Counted from the stretch's first letter, positions 11,592-23,000 are shown. The stretch: 64,000 nt of DNA from Phoma sp. XZ068 (GCA_004835665.1 RBKR01000014.1:806001-870000); one strand, 5' to 3'. Made by a program: numbers and translations. The notes: generated from the sequence alone by a model not told the origin.

Positions 11592-12455
11592 CTACGATGC
11601 TGCCGATGACTTTCGAGAAGCTTTGTGGTGTATCCTCTTAACGTGGTCTCTCTGTGCAACACAGTTAGCGTGATCGACAACCAAATGAAGCATACGATTA
11701 AGTCGTACCATATTGTCGACGCGACTGAAGACCCTGTCGCATCCATTCCAGTCGCACAAGACACCGGGGTTGTGTTTCGCCTCGTGTCGTGCCAGATCTT
11801 TCTTGCTTGAGAATCCTCCGCCGGTAGCTTGCGGGCATTCTGCGTGTCTGCAGAAGAAGTTCTTGCTGTGCCTCTTGTGATGTTTGCGAAGGTCACAGCC
11901 TCGAGTGAACACTGCTCTTGATGTGCATCCTGGATAAGCGCACGACCAGGTTCCGTTCTTGTTAGGGAAGCCGTAAGCACGAAGGTCCGGTGAGCTTGGA
12001 GATAGTGAACGTGGCGGAGTCCTTTCTGATGGCGCATTTGATGGAAGCCCTAGTCCACCAGAAGACGACGCTGAATGCGATCTTGATGTCCGAGGCCCAG
12101 CAAAAGATTGTGACAGCAGGTTTGTGTCGGGTGCCAGTACAGGACCAGATGTCATGCTCGTGAAGGGAGGGTACGAGTAAGATGACACTGGCGGCATCGT
12201 CATCGCCTGAGACGCCCACGGGCTGTGTGGTGGGTAAGGAGAGTTCATGACTGGTCGGTAGTGTGGTTGGGTATAGATCGGTCCGTTGCTAGGTAGGGTC
12301 GAGGGTATGTGATGTGACATTTGGTGTAGTGGTGGCGACGAGTACATGATGCTAGGAGGTGATTGACATGTACTGAAGGGTGACATAGCGCCCATACTCT
12401 CGTCTGGTGCGAGCAGGACCATGTCCACTTCCGGTGGGTAGTATGACATCCTCAT
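11592..12455 (-). CDS. C2H2-type zinc finger protein (putative transcription factor)
   Basis: Two exons, 12455-11709 and 11651-11592, giving 268 residues. The 57-bp intron (11652-11708) has GTACGA at the donor, GCTAAC as branch point and CACAG at the acceptor. It is a multiple of three with no stop, so it can be misread as coding. Splicing restores FSRVDNM-RDHVKRIHHK, the expected end of the last finger. The first 150 residues are Pro/Ser/Tyr-rich and probably disordered. C2H2-like units follow: CAYPGC with HHKRH, FCRHAECPQ with HEAKH, and CDWNGCDRVF with the spliced RDHVKRIHH end. Likely a nuclear DNA-binding regulator; targets unknown. It is flanked by long gene-poor intervals on both sides. 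Confidence 0.8.
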   Translation of the reverse strand: MRMSYYPPEVDMVLLAPDESMGAMSPFSTCQSPPSIMYSSPPLHQMSHHIPSTLPSNGPIYTQPHYRPVMNSPYPPHSPWASQAMTMPPVSSYSYPPFTSMTSGPVLAPDTNLLSQSFAGPRTSRSHSASSSGGLGLPSNAPSERTPPRSLSPSSPDLRAYGFPNKNGTWSCAYPGCTSRAVFTRGCDLRKHHKRHSKNFFCRHAECPQATGGGFSSKKDLARHEAKHNPGVLCDWNGCDRVFSRVDNMVRLNRMLHLVVDHANCVAQRDHVKRIHHKASRKSSAAS

Positions 12456-15400
12456 GTAAGCGAAGTGGCGTGGGGTTGGGAGTTTGTGAAGGTTGTTGTA
12501 GCAGCAGAGGATGAGGAGAGCTGCCGGTCTTTAGATGGTCGCCAACCGAAGTATATGTGGGAGGGAATGTCGTGTGAGAGTGGGCCAGTGCGTTCAGTCG
12601 GAATTCCTAGTGAAGTGAGAACGGTCGAGTCTTTAGCACAGACCTAGCATCAGGGAAGTGGATTCCCAGCAACTAGTCCGGGATGTAAAGCTTTAGTCTG
12701 TGAGCGTTTCAGGGGCCTCTCCGCACAATAAGGCTGAGGCTTTAGATCTGTCGCAGCAAGTGGCGGGTAGTGGCGGTGTTTGTGTGTCTTGCAGTGCCTG
12801 GTGCAAGATGGGTCCGTAAGAATGAGCCTTACTGTCACCAAGATAGAAACCAGCGGAGAATGGCTATCACGCTATCCACTGCAGATCTGGGGCGCAGACA
12901 GAAGCTTTAGCTTTTGTATGTCTGAGAGGTGAGCATCATCTCAGCCAGATTGCATGTACTCGATAAATAGAATCAGAGCTAGTTGCGATCAACCAAGTGG
13001 GTAAGTTGGCTTCCCAATTCGTTACCGCTCCAAGGCTGCTGCCTCCCGGTTCAGAGGGTGCATAACCCGTTCACAAGTGCGGTGGGCGCGCTTGAGTGAG
13101 CCTTGGGGCGGGTGAGTGGTACCAGGCTCTAATCTAGCGTTGGTCTCTCCTGCGGCCTGCTAGGGTAGATCTTCTGGAAGGAAAGCTTCAGTTACTGGCA
13201 TTTCGCTTAGAACAATTCGTTTGCATGTTGACGCCCCTGTCAGCGCACACACCAACGAATCAGACATGCAGTGTCACCAAAAGCCTCGCCGTCCACTCCA
13301 TCGTGAAGGATTTAGTCTCCGAAAACAACACAACGGCGTCTGGCGTGGTACCCCAGCGCAGCCACTGCCCACACTAGAAGAACAGTGAGACGACATCAGA
13401 GGCGGCTGCACGTGAATGGTGAGGGGCACCAGCCTCTGCTTCCAGGGCTTCGGCTTTGGAAATGATAGACAGTCGATCGCAACATGGCGAACGTAGCGTC
13501 GGTGTGTGCGGGCGGGTGCAAGCTTGGGCTTTGGGTCGCTAAGTCCGGTCGCATGTCGCGCTGGGATGCCGTGAGCCGGTCAGAAGTGGTTCATCCCCGG
13601 TGGAGATTGAGGGTCTGTGCACGGAGCTAAGAATAGCGTCCAGCAACGAAAGCAGCCCTGCTTCTGACCTCCTCCTCCAGAGCTATCACGTTCTGAGTCA
13701 GAGTCGTTTCAACTGTCGCGACGGTTTTCAGATTATGTTCCGTGCCGTTGCTGTCGAATGCACCTAGTACTCCCCATGCACTCATTCCACCGAAGACCGG
13801 CCGTCTCACTGACCTCTGCCAAGACGGCTGCCAGCCGTTGTGTTGAACGTTGGCTATTTGCAAATCAACAAACAGTGTCAAGTTACTTGAATAGTAACAC
13901 TATGCGCAGGGGAGCAAATATCGAGGGAAGAAACATGGCCAACGAGCTTGCGCCATGCTAGGTCCAGTCCCTTACACCACTTTCGGCTGCTTCAAGTCAA
14001 TGAGTGCTCAAATTCAGGACACACATCTACGATCGCGGAGCATCTGAACAAGGAGCGGTAACGTCACCGCCCTCTCTGGCGCAACCCTTCAGGTCATTTG
14101 ATTTTTTCGCTGAATTCGTTGGTCAAGCAGTGTCCATGCCCACGTCATTTGCGTCGTCCGAATCATGCATCTAGCGCACTGTGGGATACAAAACACCATG
14201 AATGAAGACGGGTAACATTAGCGACAGCTGAATCCACTCTCTGTACGCGCTTGATGCACATGGCTCGAGCGACCACCTCCTAAGCGCCTCCCTAATTTCG
14301 CTGGGTGCCATGACAAGCAAATTTACTGTGTGTGCGGAGACGCAGATCACTGTTGGTCGACATCGCGACTTCGCTGATCTCTGGGGCACTAGAATAACCC
14401 GGCCCTGCAAGTACTCACCTCGACTGCACACCTTCTGTGTTCTGAAGTGGCGAGAAGCGTCGCGGAAATTGCATTTCATCACATATTGAGCGTCACAACA
14501 AGACATCGAAAAGTATCCTTCGCCCAAAATACCAGCTTCCACTACATCATTGGCTCATTGGTTGCCGGTAGCCGCCCTCGAGCTCAGCTCTAACCCTGCA
14601 GTACGCAGCAAACATCATGTGAACTGTCTCTCACGCGGGCAGCAGTACCGGACGTTTGAAAACGATCGCGAAATTTGGACCCATCATCGTGGCTGGACAG
14701 TATGACAGGCGTCCATTCTGTACTTCTATTCCCATTCTCAAATCGGTTCCTTGCGAAACACCCGAGAGTCCGCAGGTAATTGCTATTCCTCCGCATTGAT
14801 CAATGTCGAGTACCACGAGGGACTGCACAGTCTAAGACGCTTAGTCCAACATATGATCCTCTAATTGTGGTCCCCACAAGTACTTGCTACATTTCCACGT
14901 CGGAAGAGGTCCTAGTTCAGAGCCATAATCATGCTCTGTAAGCTAAGGCAACTGTGGCGAGCCTCTCAAGCCACATCGATTCCCGTCGATGCCGACTATC
15001 GGCGAAGGAATACAGCTCCGTGGAAGCTATCCTAACCATGAAAACCCAATGATGAAAATAAACTCGGACGGAGTTGGCTTCGAGCTCAAATCGGTCGGAC
15101 GTAGCTGTTGGGGGCCTTATGAAGCTTTAGCTCCAGATATTCGGAGAATCGGAGCCCAAGGCGCAGTCCTCAGCCTCCGGTGAAATACATTGCCACGACT
15201 TCAAAAGTATCTACGAGCATTATCCACGGACAAGTCAGATCAGCCCTGGCCTGGACGACAGCGGCTTCTCCACCCACAGATACAGACTTGTGGCTACGCC
15301 ACGGAAGTCTCCACTTCTTGATCAGACAATTGTCAGATCTTTTGTGATGAAGGGGCACTCCGGTAATAGACACTGTCCAGCATTTGGACCCCACTCAGCC

Positions 15401-17461
15401 GGGAATGCTGCAAAGCTCTGACATATCAAAGTCAGCCTTGGCAGCAAGCTTGAATTTGAGGTGATTGTTAAAGAACGGTCTCGCTTGACCCTGTCGTTTG
15501 ATCTCTGGCGGGCCAGCGAAGATCACAGGAGCATAAGCTTAGATATACCAAGACATCTGGCAGTCAGACCCACCACCATGAAGCGCGTCAAACCCACTGT
15601 CCGCGAGCCTCATTTTCGCTAGCCGCGACACCATATACACTGAACCAGATGCTCGGGTCGCTGAGAGGAAAGATTCGCGTTCCAGCCTAAGAATTCGATG
15701 CACGGCCTCAAATTCAGGCTCACTTTTGTACCATAGCGGTGGCAAGAGAATTGCGCACCGGAAACTTCGGCTACGCAGCACGATCTCGCGGCTCCAGTAC
15801 ATCCTCCACACGGCGTCGCGCTACAACACTGCTATAATGTCGACCATACATGTCGAATCCTGGTACCCGTTTCGATCGCACCCGAGCAATCGCCACAAAG
15901 CAGTCTGTGCTAGATGATCTAGAGGCGATCATAAAGAGGAGACGGTTAGGTATACGTGTTACAGATTGACTACTGAGGTGTCAATCAGGGCTCCAATACC
16001 ACTGCTTGCAACTAAAAATTAACGAGACCCTTGGTGAACACCGCGCTACGGTGACGCGCCAGGTTTGGTCGAGTAGATGTCTTCAGACGGCTGGATTTCT
16101 TTGACTCGAGGTCTCAAAGTGTTCCACTCAACCCATCTATCCAGGAGGGTTTCGGCAGGGTTTGCTCTACATAGAATTACTGACACGTACACAGCCCCCT
16201 CGCCGGGTTAAATGCTTCCAGATCCGGACTTCGTTCACACAAAGTTGCATACTTGACGACACGAGTTTCAACTTTACACTCACTGTACTAGGTAGAACAG
16301 CTATCCATGTTCACAAGCTACTCCTCGTCGAACCCTACTCCCAACTCAAGACATCGTACTCTGGCAGTGCTGCAGAAGACGGCGCTCATCACACGCGAAA
16401 CCTACGATTGGCATAATGCCGCACATAATAGCTGTCCACCAGCCTCTGCCCATCGCACTGCTCGTTCACGAGCTCTTCGAGCCGATGGATAAATAAAGCG
16501 TCAGTGATCTCTAGCTCCTCTGCTTCTGATCAATAACTGTCTGGTGGAAACCTACCTCCTTCTTGGAGGACGCAAGCTCTGCCTCGAGCTCTTGGTACTC
16601 CATACTAAGGCATGTGAACCCACAGGAAGCTTTTTGAAGCCGTGGATCATGTAGTTATGCTCTGTGGAGGTCGTTTCGTGGTTACTGGGCAGTATACACT
16701 CTAGCAATAAACTCTTGGACAGGAGAAGAGCAGTCTCCCTGCACTTCATCTGATGTAGCCACTTCAGACGGCCTAGACTATCCATACCTAGACAGCTTCT
16801 GCAGGAGCACCTTTTCTTTCTATTTTATGCGCGGAGACTGAGTTCAGGACCAGGCGCTCATCTATAATCGTTCCGTGATCTTCTAGCGAGGTCATACAGC
16901 TCACTAATGCAAAGTACACGACTGTAGCAATAGGTCGCCGGACGTGGACTTGGTCCAGCCATTCCCGATCAGATAGGCTATCTATCTACTTGCGTGAGTA
17001 TGCAAAGGCACATTGCATCGACCATACACACACTGGACCTCCAGAATACAGAGCAATAGTATGGGGCTCATCATTTGGCAATGAAAGCATGCAGCCTCTT
17101 GACTCTCCGTTTCCCTTATGCTGCCCTTCTTCACGCCCATCATACTTATGTAACAACGATCCCCAATGTCGGCCTCCAAGGAGGGATCACTGTCTTGAGG
17201 CTGGCTTGGACACACTGCTCGTGTGATAGAAATTTCTTTCTAAATTCACTGAATTAGATAGCTTAGAAGCATTCAAACGATATGTATTCTTGAATAACGT
17301 TAGAACACGATGGTTACACAGAGAAAAGTTGACGACTGGCCTGAGAACAAATACAATTGAGTAGATCTACGCATACCCAGCCAGGACTAAAATTACAAAG
17401 ACGAGAGCGGCATGAGCAGCACCCACCACTCCAATTATCGGCCATACTCCAGCACACACAC
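12456..17461. other. 5-kb gene-poor interval
   Basis: No gene could be supported over 5 kb. The longest open frames are about 60-120 codons, on both strands, with mixed composition and no recognisable motifs; one example is the + frame at 14989-15183. The stretch next to 12455 probably includes the promoter of the zinc-finger gene. I cannot exclude a non-coding RNA or a fast-evolving multi-exon gene. Confidence 0.5.
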
Positions 17462-19129
17462 TCAATACCTCGTACTCCTCGGCGTCGCAAACCCACTCCC
17501 CCTAGGACTTGCCCCTGAACTACTACCACCGGGGCTCTTTCCCTCTTTCCCCCACGTCCTCCCAACCTTGATAACCTCATCCAGCTTCTCAGCCTCCTTG
17601 ACCACGTCGGTAAAGTATGCGCCCTCGATGCTCTTGTCGCTCATCCGATCCCGGTCTTGCAGCACACTCAGGCAAGAGAAGACCATATTGCCCAAAAACG
17701 TATTAGTTTTGCGTTCGACCTCGGCCGCGATTTCCGTGGCATCCACTTCCTCGCCATCGTTGAGGAAAAGCTTGACCGTGTCAGTAGCGGCGTCGAAGTC
17801 GATGTAAGAGATGGACGACTTGAGGCAGAGTTCTGCGATTACGAGGCCGATGCGGAAAATGTGGATGTGCTTGCCGAGATCGCGGGCGTCGCGGCGATTC
17901 TTGTTGGCTGTCAGACAGGACTCGAGGCTGCGTGTTGTTGAGAGATTTCCGGAGGTGGCGGTGAGCATGCTGGTCCATTGGCCGTCGGCGGTGCGGCGCC
18001 AGCGGACGTTGTTGCAGTCGAGGAATTTGAGCCATTGGCTGCCGATGAGGCGGAAGGAGGATTGGGCGATTCCGCTTGCGATAGCACTTTGGTCTTGGGG
18101 ATAGAGGATCTGGGAGCCGAGGCGGGTATTTTGGTCTTTGAAGATTGTGGAGAGGGAATCTTTGTATTCCAGGTCAGAGAGAAGGTTCCTCTGAGGTATG
18201 CTTAGTTCAAACCCATTGGAACTCCGTGTGGAAGGCTTGACGTAGCATACGTCGAACTTGTTCTGCGGTTGCGTCAAGCTAGGGACTGCGGTGGCCAAGT
18301 CGCTCTGCACACGTGTGGATCCATTGATGGCTTTGATTTTGACGGGGTGAACAAGCACTTCATGCGTCCTTCCACTTAGTGACAGCAGGAATGCAAAGTC
18401 ACGCTCGCGTATCTGCGGTACAGATAACCCAATGTGTATCTTATTGCCTTGGCCCGAGGCCTTGTGAAGCATTTCAGCATCCTTTTGGGCAGAGAGCGCA
18501 TCCAGCAGCTTATTCTGCACGGAGCCTGACCTTCCGTCGCCGACTTTGAGTATGACTCTTCTTCCGGGCAGGCGCTTGATCTCCGAGAAGATACCTGGGT
18601 GTTCTTTCTCGAGATAGTGGTCCGAGAATCGTTCCAGCATAGTGAGCTTTCGATGTAAGCGCTCGAGACGCATTTCGAGATCGTCAGCTCTTCCCAGGAC
18701 GCTTAGGACAAATTTGCGAGACCATGATGTGTTACGTCGTATTCTTGCCAGACAGTCCTCGACGAGCCATTCGTCTATGCGTCCGCCTAGGGGTGCTCTG
18801 CCCGATCGAGCGCTCAGGGCACGGCCAATGATTAAGTCAACATCGTGTTGCATGCTCTTTGAAATGATTCGAATGCTTCCCAATGTCGATTGTATGCGTT
18901 CGCAGCCCAGCTTTCCGAACAAGACCTGCATATAGATGATTGGTCGGCGTTCCTGGATATCGTACTTGCGCTGCCAGCTCTGAAGGGAAATTTCGGCAAC
19001 ATCCAAGCCCTCTCTCAGATCGAACAGTCGGTCGGACAGATGTCTCCATCTATGTATCTGTCGTGCGAAGGACTCCAGAGTTTGACCCGCTGTGATCAGG
19101 CCGGATATGATGCCGATGACTTCCGCCAT
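17462..19129 (-). CDS. HeLo-like N-terminal domain protein with DUF7580-like C-terminus
   Basis: Uninterrupted frame of 555 residues. The first 200 residues (start MAEVIGIISGLITAG, then helical Leu/Arg-rich sequence with LFDLREGLDVAEISLQSW and LERLHRKLTMLERFSDHYLE) resemble the helical HeLo/HeLo-like or fungal N-terminal domains found in HET-S, NLR-type and prion-associated proteins. The C-terminal half (FLDCNNVRWRRTADGQW, LGKHIHIFRIGLVIAELCL, YIDFDAATDTVKLFL, FLGNMVFSCLSVLQDRDRM) resembles the DUF7580 regions that often accompany such domains. Family assignments are from memory of the pattern, without a search. HeLo-type domains can insert into membranes and trigger programmed cell death, so a role in allorecognition or immunity is possible. 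There is no NACHT/NB-ARC motif, so it is not a full NLR. Confidence 0.6.
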   Translation of the reverse strand: MAEVIGIISGLITAGQTLESFARQIHRWRHLSDRLFDLREGLDVAEISLQSWQRKYDIQERRPIIYMQVLFGKLGCERIQSTLGSIRIISKSMQHDVDLIIGRALSARSGRAPLGGRIDEWLVEDCLARIRRNTSWSRKFVLSVLGRADDLEMRLERLHRKLTMLERFSDHYLEKEHPGIFSEIKRLPGRRVILKVGDGRSGSVQNKLLDALSAQKDAEMLHKASGQGNKIHIGLSVPQIRERDFAFLLSLSGRTHEVLVHPVKIKAINGSTRVQSDLATAVPSLTQPQNKFDVCYVKPSTRSSNGFELSIPQRNLLSDLEYKDSLSTIFKDQNTRLGSQILYPQDQSAIASGIAQSSFRLIGSQWLKFLDCNNVRWRRTADGQWTSMLTATSGNLSTTRSLESCLTANKNRRDARDLGKHIHIFRIGLVIAELCLKSSISYIDFDAATDTVKLFLNDGEEVDATEIAAEVERKTNTFLGNMVFSCLSVLQDRDRMSDKSIEGAYFTDVVKEAEKLDEVIKVGRTWGKEGKSPGGSSSGASPRGSGFATPRSTRY

Positions 19130-19733
19130 GATGTAATAGTACGTCGAACGTAAAAGCTATGCGCATCGACCAAGAGTTCGATGTAACGGGAATGATGATT
19201 GGGATGGGCGAGCTAAGTAGCGCACATTGAACGTCGTGAAGTGTCGGAGACGCAAGTATCAGGTCTAGGGCCTCTGGATATAGAAGGCGGCCTCATGACG
19301 CTGAAAACCAAGACCTAAAGCATGACAACCTCAGCTCGTCGCGATAGCAGGTGTTGAAGGGTGTGAGGCGATTGGACGTAAGCAAAGTGTGGCGGTGGCT
19401 GAACACCAGTTCATGATACTCAGCCCAAAACAGCCCCCAACGGCCCCCACAAACTCATGGAATGCTCGAGTGCCTAAACGGCATTTGTAATAATGCTGAT
19501 GAAATGGCTCGGGTCGGACCACTTCTCATGTCTCGATAATTGTTTTGGACCCCAACTGCACTGTGAGAAGTAGGGTGTAGTTGGGCGTTGTCGCTGTCGT
19601 ATAGCCACTTTGTGCGCCCAGATCGAGATTCAGCTCAGTTCGCTTGTTCAAATGTCGTCGCAAAGCCGTCAGCTTGACCCTCTGACTTCAAATTCCTGAA
19701 TGTATACTGCCTACTAGAAGACCATAGTGCAAC
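19130..19733. promoter_or_regulatory. divergent intergenic region
   Basis: About 600 bp between two divergently transcribed genes (start codons at 19129 on the minus strand and 19734 on the plus strand). It should contain both promoters. No coding sequence, repeat or clear TATA element was recognised. Confidence 0.4.
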
Positions 19734-20961
19734 ATGGCGAACAGTCCGACCGATTATCTCGACGTTGACGAGCTATTGCCGCAACATAGACAGCGCTCGC
19801 GATCAAGCGGCTATGTCGACAATCTTGAAGAACAAGCGAAATGGGATAGGCGCGATCGAGAGCGACAAATGAGGCGATATCATGACACCAGCCATCACAC
19901 TTCCACTTCCCACCACCGCAGAAGATCGGACCATCTCTGCGTCCCTGTGATCGAGACGAACCGGAGGCTTCGGTCTAACGAAAGGCTCGAGCAACACCGT
20001 AATGAAACCCTACCTATCTTTCGTGTAGAAGAAGTTCGTCCAGGGCCAAGGCCGATCTATGATTACAACCTCAACACCGAGCCAATCTTGCCGAGCCAAC
20101 TGCCAACGAAGTATGAGTGGAAACCACAACAGCAACAGGGCAAGCCAAAGATCAAAGTCCAAATCATCCAAGACAATCCACCAACTCCAAACAGGGCTTC
20201 TGCACGCACACCAAAGCGAAGCCCGAGTGCGAGCTCAAACACCACCGCACAGCCAGAACTGCAATTCCAGTACTCGCTATTGCAGGCGAAGCTCGCTCAA
20301 ATTGGCGAAACTTGTCTACCGTTCAAGGACATTATGCCAGCGAACCCACGCGATCTAACATTCGAGAAGATCGCAGCGCAGGTAGACGGGTTCGCCCTGG
20401 ACTTGCAAATATGGAGCCATGTTGCGAATCTGGACGGTCTTGCCATGGTCGAAACGAGCAAGAGGAACATTGCAGATGCTGCATCACGCAGCCTGGTTCG
20501 GTTGGTAGATCGAGTGTCTGAGCTGCATGATGTGTGCGCCACGGCCAAACCAAAGGATCTGAAGTTGTTACCACTGCCTGCCGTAAGTGACGACGAGGGC
20601 GAATACGAGCTGTATGACGATGGCGATGGCGAGAGGTAATACATGGCTGAGAATAGTAAGAGCGAAGTTGGAGCTGACAACTAGTAGTGACATAGACGAT
20701 CCCACAGAGGCTCCAAGCTTCGTCATCGACTCACTGCTTCATAGCATTACAGTGCAGATCCAAACGCTGAAGCGCCTGACACGGTCAATGCAGGAGGCGA
20801 CCCCGGACGCAAAGGACGAGGTGGTAAACGTTGCCAAGCTCGTAGAAGAGACTGCGCAATACTTTGGTTCGGACGCGGCGTTGAAGGTCCATTCAATCGA
20901 TATGAGACTTGCGGGACGGAAAGCGCTCGATGAAGCACGCTACACCGCTGGTGTTGTATAG
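19734..20961 (+). CDS. conserved fungal protein, function unknown
   Basis: Two exons, 19734-20635 and 20685-20961, giving 392 residues. The 49-bp intron has GTAATA at the donor, a GCTGAC branch point and CTAG at the acceptor, and the joint (GDGE-SSDIDDP) keeps frame. The N-terminal 170 residues are Arg/His/Gln/Pro-rich and probably disordered (RQRSRSSGYVDNLEEQAK, WKPQQQQGKPKIKVQII). The second half is helical (LQAKLAQIGETCLPFKDIMP, IAAQVDGFALDLQIWSHVAN, ARKALDEAR-like end). The intron falls in an acidic linker (SDDEGEYELYDDGDGE). No catalytic motif or membrane segment is visible. It converges on the Vps71 gene, with 245 bp between stop codons. Confidence 0.7.
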
Positions 20962-21206
20962 CTGCAGCAACAAGGCGTTCGATGTAAGATGATCTGTACT
21001 GTATTGTCGTGGTGTATGTTTCAGACTTGATGTTTAGGCTGAGGCTTAGAAAGGCAAAGGGAATCTCATCAATCTTCTCTGGTTCTCATTGTTGAGTCAA
21101 CTGTAGGTATATCGTGAGCAGCTCCTTCCTAGATCTCTTTCTTGACAAACAAATAATCATTGGGTATAATGCGAGCTCCTTTTCCACATCTTCTCCCCTA
21201 ATTCAT

Positions 21207-21968
21207 TCAAGCCCACTTCAAGCACCTTGTAGCCTCATGCGCATCCTTGCACTCTAGCCCACAAACTCTCGCTCCACACTTTCGACATTTGATGGTCCCC
21301 CAGTAACCGCAGTTATCGCAGAACTGCCTTGGCGGAGGCGCTCTAGCAGGCGGCGGCGAGGCAAAACTTGCTGAATAGGCAAGCGGCGGCACGCTGAGCA
21401 AAGCATCGAGCATGCCAGGGTTCAGCGGTGGCGGTAGTGAGCTAGAAACATCGAGTAGTGCATCGTCGGATGCTGCGTCAAGGTCCATGCGCGAAGGCGG
21501 TGCGGAGGTAGGTGCGGGCGTAGCTTCGGTGGACGTGGGTGGCATGGTGCTCTGTCTACGCGATGGCTGTGCATTCCGCGCATTGGGTGCATCCCTGCGC
21601 GGCGGAGGAGCCTGCTGTTGCTGGGCCAGCTGTGCTTCTTCGTCGTCGAGCCAGTGCTTGATCTGGCGTTGATACTGGATGATACGCCGTGCATTCTGCG
21701 TCTTCGGGACCGAGACTTTGCCAGGGATGGGGATGCTCTGCTTCGGGTCGTTGTCCCTCTCGAGTTCGACGATGCGTCGCGCGATTGCCGTTCGTTGGCG
21801 AGCAGAGAGCTCGTTCTCGCCTCGTTGACCGCCCGGTGCGGCGGCGGCGCGTTTCTTGTTCTTAGGGTTGATGGCGACTTTGGAGGGGTCGTAGCCAGTG
21901 TCGACGACATATGTCCATCCTGGCGCGACGGCGGCCGCCGAGTTCGGCAGGACCTCGACGTGTGGCAT
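21207..21968 (-). CDS. vps71: HIT-type zinc finger protein, SWR1 complex subunit Vps71/Swc6-like
   Basis: The last 40 residues are a zf-HIT finger (FCDNCGYWGTIKCRKCGARVC, then C-x4-H-x3-C) ending in HEATRCLKWA. This is very close to the end of ZNHIT1/Vps71, the subunit that helps SWR1 exchange H2A.Z into chromatin. An N-terminal segment (GWTYVVDTGYDPSKVAINPKNKKR) and a basic helix (ARQRTAIARRIVELERDND) are followed by a Gln/Pro/Ala-rich linker. I prefer the start at 21968 (MPHVEVLPNS, 253 residues). An in-frame ATG at 22064 would add 32 less protein-like residues. The start lies about 290 bp from the divergent thioesterase gene, so they share a promoter region. Other zf-HIT proteins such as Hit1 or Bcd1 are possible but fit the C-terminal ending less well. 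Confidence 0.8.
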   Translation of the reverse strand: MPHVEVLPNSAAAVAPGWTYVVDTGYDPSKVAINPKNKKRAAAAPGGQRGENELSARQRTAIARRIVELERDNDPKQSIPIPGKVSVPKTQNARRIIQYQRQIKHWLDDEEAQLAQQQQAPPPRRDAPNARNAQPSRRQSTMPPTSTEATPAPTSAPPSRMDLDAASDDALLDVSSSLPPPLNPGMLDALLSVPPLAYSASFASPPPARAPPPRQFCDNCGYWGTIKCRKCGARVCGLECKDAHEATRCLKWA

Positions 21969-22256
21969 TGTTGGTGCTGCGGTGGTCTGGTGTAGAGTTC
22001 GACCATGCGGAGAAAAGACGGAAGTGCCGCCGCACGTGGGCACGCGTTCACGCATCAAGGGCACCCCGCGCTACATCGATGGCGGGGTACGTTGCCATTT
22101 GGAATTGCGAAGTAATATGTACAGGCGAACTACCCGCGGTTGATCATAAGGTGCATACTGTCGAACATCGAATATCACAGTGCAATACTGCCGCATTCTA
22201 CGATTTGATAGCACGCGGTCATCTCGGAAACTGTCATACTATACTGCTTCCTTGGC

Positions 22257-23000
22257 ATGTCTACACGCGAGCCTCCAATAGTCCTTCCAGCGACGACTCC
22301 GGCAGCCTCTCCTGCTCAGTCTGCCGCCATCATCTTCATTCATGGCCTAGGCGACACAGCGGAAGGCCCTGCGGCCGTCGCTGAGCAATTCCAGCGCGCC
22401 GGCAAACTCCCTTACATGTCCTGGACGATGCCGAACGCAGTAGAGAACCGTGATTTGGGTGCCACAGCGTGGTACATGCTCACCGGACTTTCTCCATATC
22501 CGCCCTCGCGCCCAGAGCTCGAAGACGACGAAGATGAAGATGGAATGCTGCAAAGCGTCAAGTACATCGCCACACTGATCGATGAACTAGTAGCACAAGG
22601 TGTTCCGGAGAAGAGAATAGTACTAGCAGGGTTTTCGCAAGGCCATGTTATGACGTTACTCACCGGATTGACGTCCAAGTATGCCGGCAAACTGGGCGGG
22701 TTGGTTGGACTGAGTGGCTACATGGGCTTGCCGGAGCGAGTCCCGGCACTGAGAGAAGAAGCTGGATTACCGGTGAAAGTGGAAGATGACGTTGAGATAT
22801 TTCTTGCAAGGGGCACTGCTGACAGACTTGTGCCGAAGAGGTACCATCGTCTGTGCTGTGAAGCGCTGACCAAGTTCGGGGTCAAGGATGAGTTGTTGAC
22901 AGTCAAAGAGTACGAAGGCATGGGGCATGTGATGGCTGGTGCAGAGTTGAGGGATCTGTGTGCCTGGTTAGAACGGGTGGTCCCTCCTCTCGACGGATGA
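22257..23000 (+). CDS. apt1: acyl-protein thioesterase 1 / lysophospholipase (alpha/beta hydrolase)
   Basis: 247-residue single-exon protein with the features of the APT1 family: oxyanion loop IIFIHGLGDTAEG (residues 25-37), conserved SWTMPNA, nucleophile elbow GFSQG with Ser127, Asp189 in GTADRLVP and His224 in YEGMGHVM. The enzyme removes palmitate from cysteines of proteins such as Ras and G-alpha subunits, in the cytosol and on Golgi membranes, and also cleaves lysophospholipids. An acidic insert (ELEDDEDEDGM, residues 87-97) precedes the helix carrying VKYIATLIDEL. The residue after the elbow is His130, where most homologues I know have Gly (GFSQGG). Divergent from vps71, with a short shared promoter. 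Confidence 0.9.
   Translation: MSTREPPIVLPATTPAASPAQSAAIIFIHGLGDTAEGPAAVAEQFQRAGKLPYMSWTMPNAVENRDLGATAWYMLTGLSPYPPSRPELEDDEDEDGMLQSVKYIATLIDELVAQGVPEKRIVLAGFSQGHVMTLLTGLTSKYAGKLGGLVGLSGYMGLPERVPALREEAGLPVKVEDDVEIFLARGTADRLVPKRYHRLCCEALTKFGVKDELLTVKEYEGMGHVMAGAELRDLCAWLERVVPPLDG

Noticed and set aside
14989..15183. 64-codon + frame (MPTIGEGIQLRGS...) in the gene-poor interval
   Set aside because: Isolated, short, without splice partners or similarity; not enough to call a gene.
18195..18225. GTTCAAACCC resembling a tRNA T-arm
   Set aside because: It lies inside the HeLo-like coding sequence and no acceptor or D-arm is present.
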